Below, in pieces: positions 43,781 to 53,500 of a DNA stretch of 64,000 bases. The position numbers and the translations under genes were made by a program. Under the pieces are notes generated by a model that was not told the origin of the DNA, made no database searches, and saw only the letters and a program-made list of their open reading frames with translations. Location of the stretch: assembly GCA_965222995.1 (NCBI GenBank), contig OZ244977.1, positions 3,658,001-3,722,000 of the forward strand, in the 5' to 3' direction. This stretch comes from SB11 sp965222995. GTDB taxonomy: Bacteria; Bacteroidota; Bacteroidia; UBA8524. Within the stretch, counting starts at the first letter, position 1. Each line of letters starts with the position of its first letter.

Positions 43781-44353
43781 ATGAGTGAAGAACTTATATC
43801 AAGCATAAGTTTCGAGAAAAAGGATTTTACACAAAACGCCTTACAAAAAGGCGAATATGAAGACTGTACTTTTTTAGATTGCAATTTTGCAAACACCAAC
43901 TTAAGTGAAATAAGTTTTTCAGAGTGTTTATTTAAAAACTGCGATTTAAGTAATACTAAACTTAACCATACTGCACTAAAGGATGTTGAGTTTAACGATT
44001 GCAAAATTCTTGGAGTAAATTTTAGTGTTTGTAATCCCTTTTTACTTGAATTACAGTTTAGTAACTGCCAACTAAACTTTGCTTCGTTTTACAAACTGAA
44101 GCTTAAGGGCATAAAGTTTATTAATTGCAATTTGCAAGAAGCTGATTTTGTTGAAACAGATTTAAGAAATGCAATGTTTGATAATTGCGATTTGCAAAAC
44201 GCTATGTTTGAAAACACTATGCTAGAGAAAGCCAATTTTTATACTGCATACAATTACAGTATTGACCCTGAAATGAATGCACTTAAGAATGCTGTTTTCT
44301 CAAAAGAAGAGGTTATAGGCTTGCTTAACAAGTACCCCATAACCATAAAATGA
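43781..44353 (+). CDS. Pentapeptide repeat protein
   Basis: 190 aa of tandem A(D/N)LxX-like pentapeptides, e.g. CTFLDCNFANTNLSEISFSE, CLFKNCDLSNTKLNHTALKD and ADFVETDLRNAMFDNCDLQN. The sequence suggests a right-handed quadrilateral beta-helix. Members range from McbG/Qnr-type gyrase-protecting proteins to those of unknown role; there is nothing to place this one. No signal peptide. It is 11 bp after the anti-sigma gene and might be co-transcribed. Confidence 0.88.
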   Translation: MSEELISSISFEKKDFTQNALQKGEYEDCTFLDCNFANTNLSEISFSECLFKNCDLSNTKLNHTALKDVEFNDCKILGVNFSVCNPFLLELQFSNCQLNFASFYKLKLKGIKFINCNLQEADFVETDLRNAMFDNCDLQNAMFENTMLEKANFYTAYNYSIDPEMNALKNAVFSKEEVIGLLNKYPITIK

Positions 44354-44412
44354 CCATATAGGGCATTTAGCTAAACACCCTTTAAATTTTAGGAAAATTT
44401 AAATTTAACTTC

Positions 44413-44571
44413 TTACGCAGCTTGTTTACGCATGAAATTTAACCTACGCGAAATCACATCCTCATCAATACTCAAACTAAATTTCATTTTAAAGTAACGC
44501 TGCAATGCCTTAATATCTACCTTAGATTTGTGGGCATATTTCCTTAGAGTTTCGCTAATTAAGTCTCTCAT
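44413..44571 (-). CDS. Small hypothetical protein, 52 aa
   Basis: The frame MRDLISETLRKYAHKSKVDI to SRRLNFMRKQAA runs from ATG 44571 to TAA 44413. It is basic and helical, with the start in good context and a stop far from other genes. No family is recognised. It occupies most of the gap between the pentapeptide gene and the PhoD gene and is convergent with the pentapeptide gene. Confidence 0.55.
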   Translation of the reverse strand: MRDLISETLRKYAHKSKVDIKALQRYFKMKFSLSIDEDVISRRLNFMRKQAA

Positions 44572-44677
44572 AATACTTTATAGTTTTTTTAATGTGTGTG
44601 CTTATATAAATTTAATGAACCGATAGTTTTACTTTCATATATATAAACGAATTTTCTTCGCTTAAAGTTTGGCTAAT

Positions 44678-46039
44678 ATGAGAAATAATTTTAAATATTC
44701 AATAAAAAGTTTGCATTTTTTTTCATTTTGTGTAAAAAAATCTTCCTTTTTTGCTGTTACCCTCCTTTGTGTTAACAGCGTATTAGGACAGAATACCCTT
44801 ATAAAAGCACAAATGTTAGGTACAGTAGATTTTAGAGAAGCTACCGTTTGGGTACAAACTTTCTCTAATACTAATATAAAATTAACATACTGGAAACACA
44901 AAGACACTTTATACACATCTCAAAATCATAGTACTAACTCCGATAATCACTATTGCACCAAATTAGTTCTTGACGAAGTTGAGCCGGGCTATACGTATTA
45001 CTATAAATTTATTGTTGATGGAGTAGAACAAAAAGAAGTTTTTAAAGTGTCCACTCCTGTACTTTGGTTGTGGAGAACAAAACCTGCTGATTTTACATTC
45101 TCTATGGGGAGTTGCCACTATAGTAACGAACCTGTATATGACAGACTGGGCAAAGGCTATGGAGACTCATCACAAGTTATATTTAATTCTATTGCTAACA
45201 AAAATCCTGAGTTTATGCTATGGCTGGGCGATAATATTTATTTGAGAGAGCCCGACTGGAACACTAAAACAGGCATTTATAAACGTTATACCCACATGCG
45301 TAGTAACCCTGCTTTGCAGAAGCTGCTTACACAATGCCCTAACTATGCTATTTGGGATGACCATGACTTTGGTCCTAATGACGCAGACAGAGGTTTTTGG
45401 AATAAGCAAACTACTTTGCAAGCCTTTAAAGATTTTTGGGCAAACCCCGGCTTTGGTATTGAAGGGGAACCGGGAATTACAACCTATTTTCAAAGAGAAG
45501 ATGCTGATTTTTTCTTGCTCGATAACAGATACTACCGTAGCCCCAATCAAAGCAAGTCTGATGACAAAACCATTTTAGGAAGCACCCAAAAGCTTTGGCT
45601 AAAAGATAACCTGCTATCAAGTAAAGCCACTTTTAAGTTTATTGCCGTTGGAGGGCAATTTCTCAACACTGCAACCAAGTATGAAAATTTTGCCAACTAT
45701 GCGAAAGAGAGACAGGAACTCATCGATTTTATCCAAAAAAACAATATTAAAAATGTGATATTTCTTACGGGCGACCGCCACCATTCAGAAATTAGTAAAC
45801 TAGCAAAAAAAGGAGCACCTACAATTTATGACATTACTTCATCCCCTCTAACATCAGGTGCAGGCAACTCTGCAAAATATGAAACCAACACTTTGCAAGT
45901 TGAAGGTTCACTAATTATGGGTAAAAGAAATTTTACCACTATAACTATTGAAGGTGAATTGAAAAACAGGACACTTACTATTGCTTACTTTGATAAGGAA
46001 GGAAATAAGCTGTACACACATTCAATAGAAGCTGAATAA
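44678..46039 (+). CDS. PhoD-like metallophosphatase, secreted
   Basis: 453 aa from ATG 44678; an in-frame TTG at 44669 is less likely. Signal peptide ends near VNSVLGQN. A short fibronectin-like N-terminal domain (LGTVDFREATVWVQTFSNTN) leads to the PhoD catalytic domain with FSMGSCHYSN, MLWLGDNIYLREP, YAIWDDHDFGPND and IFLTGDRHHSEISKL, in which Asp, Asn and His bind the metal ions. It should act as an alkaline phosphatase or phosphodiesterase in the periplasm or outside. Length fits the family. Confidence 0.92.
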   Translation: MRNNFKYSIKSLHFFSFCVKKSSFFAVTLLCVNSVLGQNTLIKAQMLGTVDFREATVWVQTFSNTNIKLTYWKHKDTLYTSQNHSTNSDNHYCTKLVLDEVEPGYTYYYKFIVDGVEQKEVFKVSTPVLWLWRTKPADFTFSMGSCHYSNEPVYDRLGKGYGDSSQVIFNSIANKNPEFMLWLGDNIYLREPDWNTKTGIYKRYTHMRSNPALQKLLTQCPNYAIWDDHDFGPNDADRGFWNKQTTLQAFKDFWANPGFGIEGEPGITTYFQREDADFFLLDNRYYRSPNQSKSDDKTILGSTQKLWLKDNLLSSKATFKFIAVGGQFLNTATKYENFANYAKERQELIDFIQKNNIKNVIFLTGDRHHSEISKLAKKGAPTIYDITSSPLTSGAGNSAKYETNTLQVEGSLIMGKRNFTTITIEGELKNRTLTIAYFDKEGNKLYTHSIEAE

Positions 46040-46055
46040 TTTTAAAGCAAAGCAC

Positions 46056-46063
46056 TACCTTTG
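46056..46063 (+). promoter_or_regulatory. -7 element before purQ (TACCTTTG)
   Basis: An exact TAnnTTTG match in the 28-bp gap after PhoD; four bases (CACC) precede the ATG of purQ. It suggests that purQ has its own near-leaderless promoter. Confidence 0.5.
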
Positions 46064-46067
46064 CACC

Positions 46068-46763
46068 ATGAAGTTTGGTGTTATCATTTTCCCAGGGTCT
46101 AATTGCGATCAAGACCTTGTTGAAGTACTACAAGACGTTACACAACAAGAGGTTGTAGAACTTTGGCACAAGGATACCGATTTGCAAAATTGCGATATGG
46201 TTTTTTTACCCGGTGGTTTCTCTTACGGGGACTATTTGCGTAGCGGAGCTATAGCCAAACTTTCACCTATTATGAATAGTGTTATAGAATTTGCCAATAA
46301 CGGCGGATACGTAATGGGCATTTGTAATGGGTTCCAAATACTGTGCGAAAGCGGTTTGCTTCCCGGAGCATTGCTACACAATACCAACCGCAAATACATT
46401 TGCAAAAATGTATACATTAAACCTGAACACGACACCATACTAACTGAAGGGTTGAATAAAAACAAAGCACTAAAAATACCTATTGCCCATGGTGAAGGTA
46501 ATTATTATGCCGATGATGAAACATTGAAACAACTAAAAGAAAACGGGCAGATATTATTTACCTATTGCGATGAGAATGGCAATACTACTAAAGAGGCAAA
46601 CCCAAACGGGTCAATTGAAAATATTGCAGGTGTAACAAATGCAGGTAAAAATGTTTTCGGCATGATGCCCCACCCTGAAAGGGCTGCTGACGAAGCCTTA
46701 TCAAATACAGACGGCAAAGCATTGTTTGCCAATCTACTAAAAATTTCAGCTGCTACAGTATAG
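46068..46763 (+). CDS. purQ: Phosphoribosylformylglycinamidine synthase subunit PurQ
   Basis: 231 aa class I glutamine amidotransferase. The nucleophile C86 is in MGICNGFQIL; the His/Glu pair is in MPHPERAADEAL. Other family parts: FPGSNCDQDLVEVLQDV at the start and FLPGGFSYGDYLRSGAIA. PurQ supplies ammonia from glutamine to PurL in step 4 of purine synthesis. In many Bacteroidota PurQ is fused in a large PurL; here it is a separate gene and no purL/purS is in the window. Confidence 0.95.
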   Translation: MKFGVIIFPGSNCDQDLVEVLQDVTQQEVVELWHKDTDLQNCDMVFLPGGFSYGDYLRSGAIAKLSPIMNSVIEFANNGGYVMGICNGFQILCESGLLPGALLHNTNRKYICKNVYIKPEHDTILTEGLNKNKALKIPIAHGEGNYYADDETLKQLKENGQILFTYCDENGNTTKEANPNGSIENIAGVTNAGKNVFGMMPHPERAADEALSNTDGKALFANLLKISAATV

Positions 46764-46811
46764 CTGCTAATGGTATTTTTTGCTTTCTTTGATGTTTAAA
46801 CACAAAACACC

Positions 46812-47408
46812 ATGATTGCTTTTATAAAAGGCAAAGTAGCATATATAAATCCAACACAAGTTATTTTAGAAACAGCGGGGGGTATTGGGTATGAAATTCA
46901 AATCTCGTTATACACTTACGAGAAAATAAAAGACCAGCAAAGCATAAGCATATATACTCACTTATCTATAAAAGAAGACAGCCATACACTCTTTGGTTTT
47001 TATAAAGAAGATGAGCGGCAACTTTTTCGTAACCTAATCTCTGTTAATGGGGTAGGCCCGTCAACGGCTCGGATGATTTTATCGTCTTTAACACCAAACG
47101 ATTTGAACCACGCAATAATAACGGGAGACATTACGTTACTTAAAGCGGTTAAAGGTATTGGGCCAAAAACGGCGCAACGTTTAGTGCTAGAGCTACAAGA
47201 CAAAGTGAAGAAAGCAGGAATTGATACTGTAGATATATCTTCAAAAAGTACTGGAAGTTCAGCCGCTCGCCAAGAGGCTGTGAGCGCATTGCTAATGTTG
47301 GGTTTCAATAGAGCCGCAATAGAAAAAACCGTTAAAAAAGTTATGGATTCGTCGAAAGAAGAAATGCAGGTAGAAGAAATTATTAAAATTGCTTTAAAAA
47401 GCCTATAG
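46812..47408 (+). CDS. ruvA: Holliday junction DNA helicase subunit RuvA
   Basis: 198 aa. N-terminal OB fold (MIAFIKGKVAYINPTQVILE, GGIGYEIQISLYTYEKI), two helix-hairpin-helix motifs (NLISVNGVGPSTARMILSSL and AVKGIGPKTAQRLVLELQDK) and the C-terminal domain III (SAARQEAVSALLMLGFNRAA). RuvA binds four-way junctions and loads RuvB. It is immediately upstream of sprA, an arrangement seen in other Bacteroidota. Confidence 0.97.
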   Translation: MIAFIKGKVAYINPTQVILETAGGIGYEIQISLYTYEKIKDQQSISIYTHLSIKEDSHTLFGFYKEDERQLFRNLISVNGVGPSTARMILSSLTPNDLNHAIITGDITLLKAVKGIGPKTAQRLVLELQDKVKKAGIDTVDISSKSTGSSAARQEAVSALLMLGFNRAAIEKTVKKVMDSSKEEMQVEEIIKIALKSL

Positions 47409-47501
47409 TTGTAACCTCAAAAAAAATAGCCTATCGCGAAATTTTTACTCTTTTAAGAAAAACAGACCAGTTACTACACTGAGGAAGTAAGTACAGTTTT
47501 A

Positions 47502-50500
47502 ATGGGCTCACCAAAAAAGTTAATTTTATTTGTGGTGTTGGGCATAGTGTTGCCTTTACTTGCCAAAAATGCTTTTGCTATAAATACAACTGCAGGAGTA
47601 GCCTCGCATGCAAGTAATTATAGGTTTATTGCAGTTGCCGACACTCCGGGACAAGACTCTTCAAAGCTTAAGTTTCCTATTGAAGACAATAAAAACTTTA
47701 AGGAAAAAAAGAAAAACCCTTTAGACCTTAAAGACCCCGACAACATAAAAAAAGAAGTTGTATACGATACAGCAACGGGTACTTATATAGAAAAACAAAC
47801 CGTTGGTGGTGAGAATTATCGCCTGCCCGAAACCAAAACCATGAAGGAGTATTTGGAAGAAAGGCGCAGAAAAGAAAACCAAACTTATTTTAGGCAACGC
47901 TCTAAAGCGCAAAATTTTGTAAAAGGCAACAGCATCATCCCTAAATTAAATTTAGGTCCCAAAGTGTTGGACAAATTGTTTGGCGGAGGGCTTATTGACC
48001 TTCGGCCCCAAGGTTCGGCAGAAATTATCTTCGGTTGGAATTTTAACGTAGTAAGAAACCCTGCCTTCACAGTACGCCAGCAACGAAACGGACAGTTTGA
48101 TTTTAGACAGAAAATTCAATTTAATTTAACGGGTTCTATTGGCGACCGATTTAAAACAACATGGCGATACGATACGGAAGCTACTTTTGATTTTGACAAC
48201 CAAATAAACCTTAACTGGCAAGGAAAAGAGGATGATATAGTAAAAAACGTACAATTGGGTAATGTTAGCTTGCCATTAAACAGTTCATTAATACAAGGCG
48301 GGCAAAGCCTTTTTGGGGCTTTGGTTCAGTTACAGTTTGGTAGGTTAATGGTTACCTCCATTTTCACACAACAGCGAGGTCAAACCACAGAAACGGAAGT
48401 TACCGGTGGTGCACAAGTTACCGAGTTTGATATACAAGCCGATAATTACGATGTAAACCGCCACTATTTCTTAAGCCAGTATTTTGCTGATAATTACGAC
48501 CAGTGGTGTAGTACATCACCTTTTATAAGCTCGCCAGTACAAATTACAAACGTACAGGTTTGGGTAACCAACCGCACAGGTATTTTTGATAATACACGAG
48601 ATGTTATTGCATTTATGGACTTAGCAGAGGCAGACCCGTTTAATAACAACTGGCTTAATCCGGTTGGGCCTGTAAACCCTGATAATTCATCAAATACACT
48701 TTATCAAAATTTTCTGCTTACTAATGATGATGCACGCCAGTCAAACAAAGCGGTTGAGTTCCTTCGTAATCAAGGGTTAGACCCTATACAAGATTTTCAA
48801 TTACTAAACAATGCACGCCAGCTTAATACGAATGAGTATACATTAAACCCTCGTTTAGGATATATCTCGCTTAACCAAGCACTAAATAACGATGAAATTT
48901 TAGCAGTAGCCTTTGAGTATACACTAAATGGCCAAATCTATAAAGTTGGTGAGTTTGCTCGCGAGGTATCATCGCCGGACCCAAACCAGCCCAATGCATT
49001 ATTCTTAAAAATGCTAAAAGGGGCTACCATTACTACTGATTTACCGATTTGGGACTTGATGATGAAAAATATTTATTCATTAGGTTCATTTAGTGTACAA
49101 AAAGACCAGTTTAAGCTAAATGTAATTTATGCAGATGACCCAACGGGAGCTGACTTAAACTATATACCCGCCCAGGACGAGCCTAATTTTATAGGGATAC
49201 CTTTAATATCGGTTTTAAACCTAGACAAAGTTAATACGCAAGGAGAACCAACTCCTGATGGTGTATTCGACTTTATTGAAGGACTTACTATAAACACTTC
49301 AAACGGAAGAATTATTTTCCCGGTTCGTGAACCGTTCGGCAGTTATTTACGTAGTCAGTTTAATGACCCCAGAAATGCAGACTATTATGCTTTTGATGCC
49401 TTATACGATTCAACAAAATGGCTGGCACAACAAGAGGTGCTCAAAAACAAGTTTTTCTTGCGAGGAAGCTATCAGGGTTCCTCAAACTCTGAAATTGCTT
49501 TGGGAGGTATTAACATCCCGCAAGGTTCGGTAAGAGTTACTGCCAACGGAACATTACTAACCGAAGGAACCGACTATATTGTAGACTATACTATTGGTAG
49601 GGTTAAAATTCTTAATTCGGGCATATTAAACTCAGGAGCAGTAATAAAAGTTACTTCTGAAAACAACAACCTATTTAGCATACAGCAAAAAACCCTAGTA
49701 GGGGGACGTTTTGATTACAAAATTGATAAAGACTTTTTGATAGGTGGTACAGTAATGCACTTGTACGAACGCCCTATAACTCCAAAAGTAAATATTGGTG
49801 AGGAACCCCTATTAAATACAGTTGTAGGTTTAGATGGTTCTATCAGAAGAGAGTCAAGAGGTTTAACACGCCTAATAGACCGCCTGCCGTTTATAAGTAC
49901 CAAAGAGCCATCAAACATTCAGTTTAGTTTTGAAGGAGCTAAGCTTTTCCCGCATAACCCAAGAACCATTGGCGAAAGGGGAACTGCTTTTATTGATGAT
50001 TTTGAAGCTAGTGAAACCCCGTTTGATTTGCGTTTGGGTACAGGTTGGCATTTAGCAAGTACACCCGAAGGGCAACCTGATTTATTTCCTGAAACGCAAA
50101 ACACTACAGACCCGTTGGGCTTTGGCTACAATCGCGCTCGTTTAGCATGGTACTCACTAGACCCTATATTTTTCAGGAACCAAATAGGAAGTAGCCCTCC
50201 AACTCCTCCAAATTTAAGAAATAACGTAACTGCATTATCAAATCACTATACACGTGAGGTATTGCAAAGTGAAGTATTCCAAAACCGTCAGGTACAGCAA
50301 GGTATACCCCAAAACTTACCCACTTTTGATTTAGCTTACTTCCCCTACCAAAGAGGTCAGTATAATTATACAGTTGACGGATTGAATACGGATGGTACAC
50401 TGGCAAATCCCAAACAAAGTTGGGGAGGTATAATGCGCCGTATTGACCAAAACGACTTTGAAGCTGCAAATATTGACTATGTAGAAATTTGGGTAATGGA

Positions 50501-53500
50501 CCCTTTTATACAAGGACCAAACGGAACTATCCAAGACGGGCAGTTTAATGCAAATAATACCACGGGTGGTACTCTATACTTAAATCTGGGTTCAGTATCA
50601 GAAGACGTTTTGCGTGATACACGTAGAGGTTTTGAAAACGGATTGCCCACACCTGCAACAACATTACCTTTGGTTGATACTACCGCATGGGGAAGAGTAC
50701 CCAATGCTCCTGCGCTTAACAATGCTTTTGATGCCGACCCTGATGCCAGAAAAGCACAAGACGTGGGTTTGGATGGTCTTGACGATGAAGGCGAACGCCT
50801 AATTCAAAAAGCTTATTTAGATAGTGTAGCAGCAAGGTTTGGAATTACCTCTGCAACATACCAGCAAGCATTAGAAGACCCTTCTGCCGATAATTACTTA
50901 TTCCACAGTAGCAGTGCTTTTGATGCACAAGGAGCAGGAACCTTAAAACGCTACCAACAAATAAACGGCCAAGAAGGAAACTCTGAACTGGCAACTGTTC
51001 AACCTGACGGTTACCCAATAACAAGAACCAACTTTCCCGACGACGAAGACATAAACCGTGATTTTAGCTTAAACATTACAGAGCAATACTATCAATATAA
51101 AATAGATTTAAACCCCAACTCTTTAGTTGTGGGGCAAAATTATGTTACTGATAGTGCTTCGGTAACAGTGAAGCTTGAAGACGGAAACTTTGAAAATATT
51201 GTATGGTATCAGTTACGTATACCCGTAAACTCATGGTCTAAAAGAGTAGGTAATATTAGCGACTTTAAGTCTATCCGTTTTGCCCGTTTATTCTTAAAAG
51301 ACTTCGACCAACCTATAGTATTACGTTTCGCGCAAATGCAGCTGGTACGTGCTGACTGGAGGCGGTATACTAAGCCTTTATCAGTTGCTGTTCCTTCACC
51401 TCCCGGTTCACCCGGAGACAATACTTCTTTTTCTGTTTCAACAGTAAATATTGAAGAAAACGGAACACGTGTACCTATTAACTATACTTTACCTCCGGGT
51501 TTTTTCCGTGAGTTGGACGTAACAACCCCAAATAACGTACAGCAAAACGAGCAATCTTTATCGGTACGTGTATGCAACTTGAAAGACGGAGATGCCAGAG
51601 GTGTATTTAAAACTACTCGCTTCGACCTTCGTAACTACAAACGTATGCGTATGTTTATTCACGCTGAAGGTGAAACCCAAGGGCTTAATAATGGAGATTT
51701 AAAAGCATTTATTCGTTTAGGTACTGATTTAGAAAATAACTATTACCAGTACGAGCTGCCCCTTTTAGTTACTCCGGATAATAGTAGAGATGCAAATCAG
51801 GTTTGGCCAACGGAAAATGAGTTGAATGTTGCTCTTGAAGATTTTTACTTAGCAAAACAATTACGTTCAAATGCAGGTGCATCATTAACTGATGAGTTTG
51901 TTTATGATTTAGGCGGTGGAAGAAGAATAACCATTAAAGGTTTACCTGATATGAGCAATGTAAGGGTAATTATGCTGGGTGCCAGTAACCCGCTTAAACA
52001 AGACAACCCTTCTGCTGATGACGGTTTGGCAAAATGTGGTGAAATTTGGTTTAACGAGTTACGTGTAGTAGAGTTTAATAATCAGGGAGGTGAAGCTGCA
52101 ACTGCGAGGTTGGTAACAAAGCTTGCCGATTTGGGAACATTTACCATATCAGGAAACTACCAATCAATTGGTTGGGGTGGAATAGATAAAAAACTGAACG
52201 ACCGTAACCTAAACGAGATAATGTTGTATGATATACAAACCTCGTTAGAATTAGGTAAATTCTTCCCTGCAAAATGGGGCTTAACAATTCCTTTCTTTAT
52301 GCAGCGTGGCGAACAATTTATCCGCCCTAAGTTTAACCCGTTAAACCCTGATATACTACTGGAAACTACCATTAAGGCAGCCCAAACCGAGGAAGAAAAA
52401 CAAAATATTCTTACTGCTGCGGAAGATTATACATCGCGGCGAAGTTTCAACTTTAGCAACATAAGGAAAAACAGAACGGGAGGAGCGAAACCCAAACCTT
52501 GGGATATTGAAAATTTTAATTTCAGTTACTCTTTCCAAGAGGTATTTAAGCGAAATCAGCAAATAGCCGCTAACCTGCAACGTACTTGGCGCGGAAGCGG
52601 ACAATATACTTTTGCCACGGGAGCCAAAAATATACAGCCTTTTCAAAAAATTATAAAACCCAAAAAGTGGCTGCGTTTAGTGCGTGATTTTAACTTTACG
52701 CCCTATCCGCAAAGTTTTTCGGTTCGTGCAGATGTTAACCGATACTATTCTCGTTTAATAAACAGAAATAACGACGACCCTTTTACCATAGTTCCTATTC
52801 TATACGATAAGAACTTTACCATGAACAGGGTATATGATGTACGCTGGGATTTAACAAAAAGCCTGAAACTGGATTACCAAGCTACAACCAATGCCCGTAT
52901 TGATGAGCCTGTAGGTAGGATTGATAGGAATGAAGACCCATCGAAAATTGATACTATACAAAACAACTTTATAAACCTTGGGCGAACAACCAATTACAAT
53001 CAAATAACCAATATAACGTATACACTACCGCTTAATAAAATACCAATACTTGATTGGATTACGGCTAGCGCCCGTTACTCTGCCAACTATGGTTGGGTTA
53101 CTGCTCCTCCTGCAATACAAAGCTTAGGAAATACTATTCAAAACTCACAAAACCTTTCGTATACCGGGCAGTTTAATATGCTGAATTTATATAATAAAAT
53201 ACCTGCTTTACGCAAAATAAACCAAAACCGAAATTCTCCCCGACGCAGACCCCAAAAGGAAGAAGAGGAAAAAGGGAAGGGTAAAGGCAAACGCAAGAAA
53301 AAGAAAAAAGATGCCAGTGGTTTTGGTGTTACATTAGCCAAAACACTAATGATGCTTAAAAATGCATCGTTTACGTATACATCAACCAAAGGAACTGTGT
53401 TACCCGGTTTTAGGCATACCCCACTTTACTTAGGAAATGATGCGGAACGGAATGCCCCGGGCTGGGACTTTGTATTTGGGGCACAAAACCCTGACATACG

